A stretch of 64,000 nucleotides of DNA. Source: Flavobacterium nitrogenifigens (GTDB taxonomy: Bacteria; Bacteroidota; Bacteroidia; Flavobacteriales; Flavobacteriaceae). Shown piece after piece: positions 1-7,905 of the stretch. The stretch lies in NCBI RefSeq assembly GCF_003254565.1, contig NZ_QJRI01000160.1:23542-87541 (forward strand), read 5' to 3'. The translations under genes were made by a program, and so were the position numbers. The notes beneath the pieces were generated by a model, which saw only the letters and a list, made by a program, of their open reading frames with translations, searched no databases and had not been told where the DNA came from. The stretch's first letter is position 1, and every line of letters begins with the position of its first letter.

Positions 1-385
1 AAATGATATCTAAAGTCTGATTGTTTGTGTTTTTAAAATGAAATGTTTTTTCAACTGCTGTATTTTCGCAATGCTTGCGTTTGCCACAGATCATCTCGTA
101 AGTGTCCTTCACCGAAACAGATTCAGATTGTCCAACAAACAATAGATTCCCCACAAACTGCTGATCTTCTCGTGTTATGCCTAATTTTGATTCGCGAACC
201 ACTTCTGAAAGTGTATTGTCGCTTTGGTATAAAACTTTATAAGAAACACCATCAGGCTTATTGTTATCTGGCAGGTTTAAAATAACCTGCATACGTCCAT
301 CAGGAGAACTGATCTTCTGGGCGTCTATACAGAAGGAACATAAAAAAAGGATTAAAAAAAGGCTTTGCCTTGCTGCTGATATCAT
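1..385 (-). CDS. GH97 family glycoside hydrolase, N-terminal part (cut by window edge)
   Basis: The frame is open from an ATG at 385 to position 1 (128 codons, no stop). It begins with a hydrophobic signal peptide ending near CIDAQ, followed by SSPDGRMQVIL and, further on, a GKRKHCEN segment. This pattern matches the beta-sandwich N-terminal domain of GH97 enzymes (SusB-type alpha-glucosidases and alpha-galactosidases); the catalytic barrel lies outside the window, so specificity cannot be told. The start is 10 nt downstream of the stop of the preceding GH2 gene, so it is almost certainly the next cistron of the xyloglucan operon. The product should be periplasmic or outer-membrane associated. 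It is a different gene from the GH97 fragment at the right edge. Confidence 0.8.
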   Translation of the reverse strand, partial: MISAARQSLFLILFLCSFCIDAQKISSPDGRMQVILNLPDNNKPDGVSYKVLYQSDNTLSEVVRESKLGITREDQQFVGNLLFVGQSESVSVKDTYEMICGKRKHCENTAVEKTFHFKNTNNQTLDII

Positions 386-395
386 ATTCTTTTAA

Positions 396-2828
396 TTAAA
401 TTGATGTAATAGTAATGGTCTGTGGCTGTAATCCATCTCCGGAAACGGTTACTTTGATTTCTCCTTTCTCGTGCGTGCTTCTCACAATTGCCAGAGCCCT
501 TCCGTGCCAAGCTTTTCGAGTAAGAGATTGATAGGGTTCAAAATCTTTTAGATTGGCATTATCCACTCCTTGTATAGTTCCAGGCCCTTCAATTTTAAAA
601 GTAAGGCGTCTATCTGCATTAGGATTCAAAACTCCTTCCCGATCCCTTAGTTCAACTGCAATATAGGACAGATCTTGTCCGTCAGCTTTGATCTCTTTTC
701 GGTCGGCCACCAATTTAATCTGCACCGCCTCACCTGCTGTTTTCAGCGTAACGGATTCCTGTTCTTTTTCATTTGCTACACCAACCGCTCTTAAGCTGCC
801 TGATGCATAAGGTACGGTAAAAACCGCTTTAAATTCTTGCTGCTCGCCCGTCTGCTTTTCTCCTAAAAGCTGGCCATTAAGATACAGTCTAACCTTTGGA
901 TATTTGGAATACACTTCGACCTCCACATTTTTCCCAGTATATTCAGTCCATGTCCAGCTTTCCCATGTAGGATATACCGACCACCACGTCTGCTTGATTT
1001 CCAGAGGTTCTGGTGCCGGCTCTCGAACTGCCATATAGAGTTTTTCTTTATCATTATAAAGCATTCCTCTATAATGTGCAATAGGTTTTCTCCATCCAAT
1101 CAAATCTATATCTCCACAGTAAGCGCCGTGCCATGGAAAAAAATCATTCTCCCAATGCTCTCCAGGCACTTCTCCAGAATAATAGTAGCGTCCTATTCCA
1201 GATTCTCCCAGATAATCCATGGCTGTCCATACAAAGTCTCCAATGATGTACTTGTTTTTCTGCACTAATTCCCAGTTTTTAAAAGCATCTTTAGGATACG
1301 ATTCTGTTTGGACTATAATTCTAGAGGGCACTCTTGTATGGTCTTGCGGCGCTTTGTCTAAGTTGTAGTTGTATCCCGCAACATCATGCTGAGCCATCAA
1401 AGGATCAAATATATCCCAATTTTTACCGCCATTAACAACGGCCGATGTTACCGGACGGCTTGTATCGATTTTCTTTATTTCTTCAGAAAGCATTTTGGCC
1501 GTATTCACTGCATCAGGATCTTCCCTTTCTGGTATTTCATTTCCAATGCTCCACATAAAAATACTCGGATGATTGCGGTCGCGCAATACCATGGCCTGCA
1601 AATCGCGTTTCCACCAGGCATTGAAATAGTTTGAATAGTCATATTTATTTTTACCAATCTTCCAGCAGTCAAAAGATTCGTCCATAACCAGCAAACCTAA
1701 TCTGTCGCAAGCGTCTAGGAATGCTTCTGATGGAGGATTATGCGATGTTCTTACAGCGTTGAATCCGCTGGCTTTTAAAAGCTCCACTTTGCGCTGTTCT
1801 GCACGGTCAAAAGCAGCGGCGCCAAGAGCACCGTTATCGTGATGCACACATCCTCCGTTGAGCTTAATTGTTTTTCCGTTGAGCTGAAATCCATTCTCAG
1901 CTGTAAATTTAAGAGAGCGGATTCCAAAATCGACAATACTCTCATCAATAATTTTCTTCTGTTTTGCAACCTGCATCAAGACTTTATACAAAAAAGGCTG
2001 CTGCGGGCTCCAAAGTGCCGGATTACTTACTTTTATAAGCTGAGTCACGACTTTTTCGCTCTTTGGAGAAAGCACCACTTTTGTTTCATGACGTCCTGCG
2101 GTATTGGAATTCGGATTTTGGATTAATGCTGTAACGGTAATTTCCTGTAACGATTCGGTTTCATTCATCAGTTTTGTTTCCACGCGAACCGTTGCTTTTT
2201 TGGCAGAAATCTCGAAAGTACTGATTCCTGTTCCCCATTGCGCTATATGAACTGGATTGGTCTGAATTAGCCAGACATGTCTGTAGATTCCCGATCCGCT
2301 ATACCAACGGCTATTCATCTGCTGCGAATTGTCTACACGCACAGCAATAACATTCTGTTCTCCATATTTGAGATACTGAGAAAGATCGTAGCTAAAAGAG
2401 GAATATCCGTAAGGATAAACGCCAAGCGATTTTCCGTTAATAAACACTTCGGAATTCATATAAACCCCTTCAAAATAAATCGCTGTTTTTTGGGTCTTCC
2501 AATTCTCTGGCACCGTAAAAGTCTTTCTGTACCAAGCGACTCCTGCGGGAAAATATCCTCCTCCTGCTCCAGTAGGATTCTTTGGATGAACTTTACCTTC
2601 AATACTCCAATCATGAGGCAGATCAAGCTTTCGCCAATCTTTATCATTGAAATTATCGGATGACGCTTTAGTTTCCTCTCCTAAAAAAAATCTCCAATCA
2701 TCGTCAAAAAGCTGTTTTCTCTTTACGTTTTCCTGTGCATGCAGAGATAAAAAATTTAGAAGCAGCAGGCATAAAAACAGCATGCTTTTCTTTAAATAGT
2801 GTATGTGATGCAGAATTGAATTATTCAT
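396..2828 (-). CDS. GH2 family beta-galactosidase-like enzyme
   Basis: An 810-residue exo-glycosidase with a signal peptide (about 1-31, ending LHAQ). Seen in order: GH2 sugar-binding domain (about 40-195), Ig-like domain (about 200-305), TIM barrel (about 310-600) and C-terminal beta domains of the DUF4982 type found in Bacteroidota GH2 proteins. The acid/base is Glu431 in SIGNEIPER and the likely nucleophile is Glu509 in VQTES. It lacks the LacZ small-subunit domain of its neighbour. In a xyloglucan PUL the expected job is removal of beta-galactose from side chains after import, in the periplasm; beta-glucuronidase or another GH2 activity cannot be excluded. The gene starts 47 nt after the upstream GH2 stop and is followed 10 nt later by GH97. 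Confidence 0.88.
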   Translation of the reverse strand: MNNSILHHIHYLKKSMLFLCLLLLNFLSLHAQENVKRKQLFDDDWRFFLGEETKASSDNFNDKDWRKLDLPHDWSIEGKVHPKNPTGAGGGYFPAGVAWYRKTFTVPENWKTQKTAIYFEGVYMNSEVFINGKSLGVYPYGYSSFSYDLSQYLKYGEQNVIAVRVDNSQQMNSRWYSGSGIYRHVWLIQTNPVHIAQWGTGISTFEISAKKATVRVETKLMNETESLQEITVTALIQNPNSNTAGRHETKVVLSPKSEKVVTQLIKVSNPALWSPQQPFLYKVLMQVAKQKKIIDESIVDFGIRSLKFTAENGFQLNGKTIKLNGGCVHHDNGALGAAAFDRAEQRKVELLKASGFNAVRTSHNPPSEAFLDACDRLGLLVMDESFDCWKIGKNKYDYSNYFNAWWKRDLQAMVLRDRNHPSIFMWSIGNEIPEREDPDAVNTAKMLSEEIKKIDTSRPVTSAVVNGGKNWDIFDPLMAQHDVAGYNYNLDKAPQDHTRVPSRIIVQTESYPKDAFKNWELVQKNKYIIGDFVWTAMDYLGESGIGRYYYSGEVPGEHWENDFFPWHGAYCGDIDLIGWRKPIAHYRGMLYNDKEKLYMAVREPAPEPLEIKQTWWSVYPTWESWTWTEYTGKNVEVEVYSKYPKVRLYLNGQLLGEKQTGEQQEFKAVFTVPYASGSLRAVGVANEKEQESVTLKTAGEAVQIKLVADRKEIKADGQDLSYIAVELRDREGVLNPNADRRLTFKIEGPGTIQGVDNANLKDFEPYQSLTRKAWHGRALAIVRSTHEKGEIKVTVSGDGLQPQTITITSI

Positions 2829-2875
2829 TTTTGTTATTTGATTTTATGCTGTTCTAAAATAATGCAGCTAAGACG

Positions 2876-5800
2876 CTACTGCTTTTGGAGATATTCTAAA
2901 GTAAATCCAAACTCATACGGTTTGCTGCCAGAATTGGTATATTTTTCCATTGTTTTTGCCCCCCAGGAATCATTGCCTCCAACACCATGTATATTTAGAT
3001 CAATATTTAGGTTTATAAAATCGCGTCTGGCCAACTGATAGTCATGTCTGGCATTTTCCAAATCTTCTTCTGCATAACGCCAAGCGCGGAAATTCAGCGG
3101 CTGCAATCCCGTTACTTTAATACTGTTTCCGTCTGGAGATTCAAGAGAAAACCAGCGCACATCACTGCGATTTGCATTATCTTGCGGAGCTGGATACGGA
3201 ACAATAAAATGTTCGAGATCTTTGTGATACGCTCCTAAAAAAGAAGCTGTTTTTCGGTCTGGGTAATTCTCATAAGGGCCTCGGCCATACCAATCTACGG
3301 CATTATAATTTTTGGAAATGCGCAGTCTCATTCCAAATTTAGGAATTTGTCCGATCGTATCGTTTAATGGCCTATAAAAAGCTTTTGTTCCTAATTTTCC
3401 ATCTCCGTTGAGCTGATATTCCAGCGTATAATTGGCTCCAATACGAGGAAAATTGATATCAAACTTTACCGTAGCCAAGGTGTCTTGTTTAGTTATAGCA
3501 ACCTTTTTAACCACTCTATCGGCTGTTGCGTTTTTCCATTTTGAGAATTCTTTTGAATAACCGCTCTGCTTCTGGTTGTCATTTGGCGTTTTCCAGAAAT
3601 AAGGCTCCAAAGGTCCTATTAAAAGCTCCTGATCTTTAATCTTCCAGCTTGTCAAATCACCATTGGTTTTATCGAAAACAAAATTCATAGCATCCGTTTT
3701 AAGCTCAATAGCAGCAGGTGTTTCCTTTACTTTAACAGTCTTTGCTCCAGAAATATTGTTTTTCCACTGGTAAGGTTTAATGACAAACTGCTCGCGGGCG
3801 ATGCAATAGCCTGTTTCTGCCCAAAGTGCGGCGTCTTTTAGCCTTACATAAATATTGAGGCAGATCTCAGAACAGGTTTTCTGTTCGTTCTGAAGATGTG
3901 GAAGATCAATAACAGAAGAAGCGCCTGACAAAACAGAACCAAAGTTCAGAAGGCCTTTCTGCAAAGATTTTCCTTCGCAGACATATTCATATTCGATATC
4001 GAAATTTTGAAGCGGCAGAAAATCAAAACGATTGGTGGCTTTAATGCTTGTTTTCTTTTCATCCTGCATCTGGAAAACGACAGGCTGATAGACTTTCTGC
4101 ACCTCATAATAATGCGGATACGGTTTTCGATCAGAAGAAACAAGTCCTCTCATGACAAAATTGCCATCGTTGGGCTTGTCGCCAAAATCTCCGCCATACG
4201 CCCAGAATTCACTGTCTTTTAATGCATAATCGTCAGGATGCTGGGTAAGCTTAAACGGAGAACCATCTTTAGCTTTTGGCAGTCCGTGCTCGTCCCATTC
4301 CCAGATTGCAGCTCCGCATAGGCTTGGATCTGCATAAATTATATCCCAGTATTCCTGCAGATTGCCTCCAGAATTTCCCATAACATGCGCATACTCGCGC
4401 ATAATTACGGGTTTGTCTTTGATCCTCTCGCCCAATTTCTTGAAATCCTCGGGATGCAGATAGCTGTCATCATAAAGATCTGATATTTCTCTGTGGGTAT
4501 CCGAGAAAACCAGACGCGTCTTATCAAGTTTGCGGATGGTATCTGCCATTGTCTTCATATTTTCTCCTTTTCCTCCTTCATTCCCCAATGACCAGAAGAT
4601 AACGCACGCATGATTTTTGTCTCTTTCAACAAGCGATACTGCACGTTCTATATGAGAAATTTTCCAGAGAGGATCTTCACCCAGCTCTTTATTCCCCAGA
4701 CCGAAAGCATGGGATTCCTGATTCGCCTCGTCCATTACATAAAAACCGTATTTATCGCAAAGCTCATAAAACAGCGGATCATCGGGATAATGGCTTGTGC
4801 GTATCATATTGATATTGGCCTGCTTCATGAGCTCCATGTCTTTCACCATGACTTGGCGGCTGATATACCTTCCGGTACGCGGATGCATTTCATGCCTATT
4901 AATGCCTTTCAATTTCACCGCTTTGCCATTGATGTAAAATACGTCCCCGCGCACTTCAATGCTGCGAACGCCAAAATAGCATTCGGCTCTGTCTACAATC
5001 TCATTTTTCTTATTTTTAAGCTCTAGCACAAGCTTGTACAAATCCGGAGTTTCTGCCGACCACAGTTTCGGATTCTCTAGTATGGCGCTAATCGCAAAGG
5101 TGCTTTTATCGGATGATGAAACAGGCGCTTTTGCCTGAAACTGTTTTTCTACATAACCTCCTGATTTTGAATACCCGCTTATGGCTGCTTCAACTTTCAA
5201 GCCCGCAGAATTCTCTTTATGCCTGTTATCCAAACGGACATCGATGGCAACTTTTGCCTTTGAAAAGCTTTTATCCGGAACTGCTTTTACAAAATAATCT
5301 CCAATAAAAATTTTAGGTCTTGCAATCAGATCCACATCTCGAAATATCCCTGCCAATCGCCAAATATCCTGATCTTCCATATAACTGCCGTCGCAGTATT
5401 TGTAAACCTCTAGGGCCAGTTTATTTTCCCCTTTCTCTATATAGGGAGTAATATCGAACTCGGCAGGCGACATAGAGTTTTCGCTATAACCAACTTTATG
5501 TCCGTTTACCCACAGGTACATTGCCGACTGGACTCCACCAAAATTAATAAACACCTGTTTATCAAACCAATTATCTGGAACAACGAAACTTGTTGTATAA
5601 CTCCCTACCGGATTCCTTTCTTTAAAAGCTGTATAATCTTTATCGGGCTCAGCGCTTACTCGCGGAATATCTTTTTTGAAGGGATAGGCGACATTGGTAT
5701 AAATTGGCGTTCCAAATCCCTGCAATTCCCAACTCCCAGGCACCAGAATAGCATTCCAGTTATCTGTAGAAAAATCTTTGGCATAAAATCCAACCGGTCT

Positions 5801-6031
5801 AGACTGGGGATCAGCAGACCAGTTAAATCTCCACATTCCATTTAGGGACTTAAGCATTGGATTATTTTTTTTCTTCTCGGCAAGAAAACCGTAAGCATGG
5901 GGTTTTTCCTTATTGATCCCATTAACCGCTGGATTCTCCCAATCATTTACCAGCTGGGCATCTGCAATATTAACCGCAAGAAACACGGCAATGAGAAAGA
6001 TTTTTTTTATCATGTCAATGGGTTTGAACAT
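2876..6031 (-). CDS. GH2 LacZ-type beta-galactosidase, five-domain
   Basis: The 1051-residue length and architecture match large LacZ-type GH2 enzymes: sugar-binding domain, Ig-like domain, TIM barrel, second Ig-like domain (DUF4981) and a beta-galactosidase small-chain domain at the end (about 770-1050). The acid/base is Glu485 in WSLGNEGG and the nucleophile is Glu546 in MREYAHVMGNS. Unlike cytoplasmic E. coli LacZ it carries a signal peptide (hydrophobic stretch ending NIADAQ), so it is exported. A second start at residue 7 (MIKKIFL) would give a more typical signal peptide. It lies 40 nt downstream of the GH29 gene in one operon. Likely role: hydrolysis of terminal beta-galactosyl residues of galactosylated or fucosylated xyloglucan oligosaccharides. 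Confidence 0.9.
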   Translation of the reverse strand: MFKPIDMIKKIFLIAVFLAVNIADAQLVNDWENPAVNGINKEKPHAYGFLAEKKKNNPMLKSLNGMWRFNWSADPQSRPVGFYAKDFSTDNWNAILVPGSWELQGFGTPIYTNVAYPFKKDIPRVSAEPDKDYTAFKERNPVGSYTTSFVVPDNWFDKQVFINFGGVQSAMYLWVNGHKVGYSENSMSPAEFDITPYIEKGENKLALEVYKYCDGSYMEDQDIWRLAGIFRDVDLIARPKIFIGDYFVKAVPDKSFSKAKVAIDVRLDNRHKENSAGLKVEAAISGYSKSGGYVEKQFQAKAPVSSSDKSTFAISAILENPKLWSAETPDLYKLVLELKNKKNEIVDRAECYFGVRSIEVRGDVFYINGKAVKLKGINRHEMHPRTGRYISRQVMVKDMELMKQANINMIRTSHYPDDPLFYELCDKYGFYVMDEANQESHAFGLGNKELGEDPLWKISHIERAVSLVERDKNHACVIFWSLGNEGGKGENMKTMADTIRKLDKTRLVFSDTHREISDLYDDSYLHPEDFKKLGERIKDKPVIMREYAHVMGNSGGNLQEYWDIIYADPSLCGAAIWEWDEHGLPKAKDGSPFKLTQHPDDYALKDSEFWAYGGDFGDKPNDGNFVMRGLVSSDRKPYPHYYEVQKVYQPVVFQMQDEKKTSIKATNRFDFLPLQNFDIEYEYVCEGKSLQKGLLNFGSVLSGASSVIDLPHLQNEQKTCSEICLNIYVRLKDAALWAETGYCIAREQFVIKPYQWKNNISGAKTVKVKETPAAIELKTDAMNFVFDKTNGDLTSWKIKDQELLIGPLEPYFWKTPNDNQKQSGYSKEFSKWKNATADRVVKKVAITKQDTLATVKFDINFPRIGANYTLEYQLNGDGKLGTKAFYRPLNDTIGQIPKFGMRLRISKNYNAVDWYGRGPYENYPDRKTASFLGAYHKDLEHFIVPYPAPQDNANRSDVRWFSLESPDGNSIKVTGLQPLNFRAWRYAEEDLENARHDYQLARRDFINLNIDLNIHGVGGNDSWGAKTMEKYTNSGSKPYEFGFTLEYLQKQ

Positions 6032-6071
6032 TTTTGTATGTTCCTAATTATTAATAACTTGTAACAGCGAC

Positions 6072-7724
6072 TTAATACTGTATCTTAAAAACTACCGCTA
6101 TGGCATTCGGCATAACTTTTGGTTTGGCAATTGCCAGCGAATCATTATTCTGTTTCCATGATATTTTTTCATTGCTTCCCAGCACTTTAATGCTTTTTAT
6201 TTTTCTGTTTTCTTTTGCTTTGCCAAGAGATTTTACGATTATATCTTCTGAAGGCGCTCCCATAACCGAAACATAAAGCAGATTGCCTTTCTGGTTGAAA
6301 CGAATGTCTTTCTCAGTTAAGCTGGCCTTACCTTCATTAAAGCCTGCATCTTTTATTGGATTGCTTGTCTCAGCAATCGGCCCTTCTCCAAAAACTTTCC
6401 AAGGGCGGGTATCAAAAATACTTTCTTTGTTTACATCCATCCATTTGGCTATATCTTCAAGAATTGCAATTTCTTTCTCATCAATAGAACCATCTCCGCG
6501 CACTGGAATATTTAACAGCAAGTTTCCATTTTTGCTGACAATATCAATAAGCATCTGAACAACCGTTTTGGCTGATTTATATCCGTTGTTGTCATAAATT
6601 GCCCTGCTGTAATGCCAGTCGCCAATACAGGTGCAGGTCTGCCAAGCTTCGTTTTGAATCTGGTCGGGCACTCCTCTTTCCACATCCCAAACCATACATT
6701 TTTTCTGTTCTGAAGTCAGCACTTTTCCAAATAAAACTGCTTCCAGCTTGTTATCATGGGACGCCATGTTGGTATTGTAGTAATGGGCCGCTATTTTCAG
6801 GCCTGCATCGCTTACAGGATAAAGCGGAAGTCCCGTATCATCAAAATAAAGAAGGTCCGGTTTGTAAATATTGATTAAATCCATCGTGCGGTTATAAAAA
6901 TTCTCGCAATATTCTACAGAAGGAATAGAGGCTCCATTATCCCAGTTCCACTGTCCCCATAAAGAGGTAATGCTTTGCTCGCTTCCAGCGCTTAGCGGAT
7001 GGTTTTGCGCATATAAAGCCTGAGGATCTAACCCTTCCCACCAAGTGCCAATTCCGTCTTTCTTGGTAAGTTTTCCATCGTAAGGAATTCCAGCATAAGG
7101 CCCTTTTTTGTCTGAACGCTGCGAAGTTTCAAACCAAGTCCAAGCATGAGCTGCATGAACACTTAATCCAAATGGCAATCCCTGTTTTTTAGCCGCCGCA
7201 GCCCAGCCTGAAATAATATCCTTTTTAGGACCGACTTTTGTAGAATTCCACGCTTGGTACTTGCTGTTCCATAAATCAAGATTGTCATGATGGTTGGCCA
7301 TGGCAAAAAAATACTGTGCTCCCACCCGTTTATAAAGCGCTACAATTTTCTCAGGATCCCAGTTGTCAGCTTTCCAATCCTTAATAACCTCCTTAAACCC
7401 TGCTTTAGACGGGTGCCCGTAATGTTCTGCATGCCATTTGTACTGCGCTCCGCCTTCATCATACATAAATCGGCCATACCAATCTCCCTGCTCCGGCTGG
7501 CATTGCGGTCCCCAATGCGCCCAAATTCCAAACTTAGCATTACGAAACCATTCAGGAGTTTTATACTGCTGGAGAGATTCCCAAGTCGGTTTAAATTTTC
7601 CCGAAGCGACCTTTTCAGTGTTTTCTGTAACCGGCGACTGGTATTTTTGCTGTGCCTGTAAAAAACTGGCGCAGAGGATGCATAAAGCAGCAAATAATTG
7701 GTTTCTTTTATTCTTTTTATACAT
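6072..7724 (-). CDS. GH29 alpha-L-fucosidase
   Basis: A 550-residue secreted enzyme (signal peptide ending SFLQAQ). The GH29 signature is clear: WFRNAKFGIWAHWGPQ, the GDWYGR segment, YFFAMANHHDN and the nucleophile region YFDDTG, where Asp295 is the expected nucleophile. A short C-terminal beta domain follows (about 450-550). The family cleaves terminal alpha-L-fucose by a retaining mechanism; in this operon the substrate is most likely alpha-1,2-fucose on the galactose of fucogalacto-xyloglucan. It sits between the GH74 gene and the two GH2 genes, which fits sequential removal of fucose then galactose. A stem-loop (7742-7758) lies 17 nt before the start codon. Confidence 0.92.
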   Translation of the reverse strand: MYKKNKRNQLFAALCILCASFLQAQQKYQSPVTENTEKVASGKFKPTWESLQQYKTPEWFRNAKFGIWAHWGPQCQPEQGDWYGRFMYDEGGAQYKWHAEHYGHPSKAGFKEVIKDWKADNWDPEKIVALYKRVGAQYFFAMANHHDNLDLWNSKYQAWNSTKVGPKKDIISGWAAAAKKQGLPFGLSVHAAHAWTWFETSQRSDKKGPYAGIPYDGKLTKKDGIGTWWEGLDPQALYAQNHPLSAGSEQSITSLWGQWNWDNGASIPSVEYCENFYNRTMDLINIYKPDLLYFDDTGLPLYPVSDAGLKIAAHYYNTNMASHDNKLEAVLFGKVLTSEQKKCMVWDVERGVPDQIQNEAWQTCTCIGDWHYSRAIYDNNGYKSAKTVVQMLIDIVSKNGNLLLNIPVRGDGSIDEKEIAILEDIAKWMDVNKESIFDTRPWKVFGEGPIAETSNPIKDAGFNEGKASLTEKDIRFNQKGNLLYVSVMGAPSEDIIVKSLGKAKENRKIKSIKVLGSNEKISWKQNNDSLAIAKPKVMPNAIAVVFKIQY

Positions 7725-7741
7725 TTTGATTTTTATTTTTT

Positions 7742-7758
7742 GTTAGCCCTGAGCTAAC
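7742..7758 (-). other. Short stem-loop in the leader of the GH29 gene
   Basis: GTTAGC (7742-7747) pairs with GCTAAC (7753-7758) around a 5-nt loop. It lies 17 nt upstream of the GH29 start codon, within the 181-nt gap after GH74. A 6-bp stem is short; it may shape the 5' end of the GH29 message but could be chance. Confidence 0.45.
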
Positions 7759-7857
7759 GTGTTTTTAAATTTTTCTTTTCGGCTTTTATTGCAAAAGATT
7801 ATTGGCTTTCTAATTTACCGTAGATTCTGCTGATACAGGTACATAATCTCTATATGA

Positions 7858-7892
7858 AAGTCCTAACAGAGATTACTCTACTGTTAGGACTT
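7858..7892 (-). other. 12-bp perfect stem-loop after the GH74 gene
   Basis: AAGTCCTAACAG (7858-7869) and CTGTTAGGACTT (7881-7892) are perfect inverted copies around an 11-nt loop, 13 nt beyond the GH74 stop. On the minus strand only three T follow directly, so it is a poor intrinsic terminator. A partial terminator, or a 3'-end stabilising and processing hairpin between the GH74 and GH29 cistrons, is more likely. Confidence 0.7.
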
Positions 7893-7905
7893 CTGTCAAT
7901 TTAAT

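Noticed and set aside
4610..5026. Plus-strand open frame of 138 codons inside the LacZ-type GH2 gene
   Set aside because: It is antisense to a strongly conserved catalytic region and has no protein features of its own. The same holds for other antisense frames in the SusC and GH5 genes.
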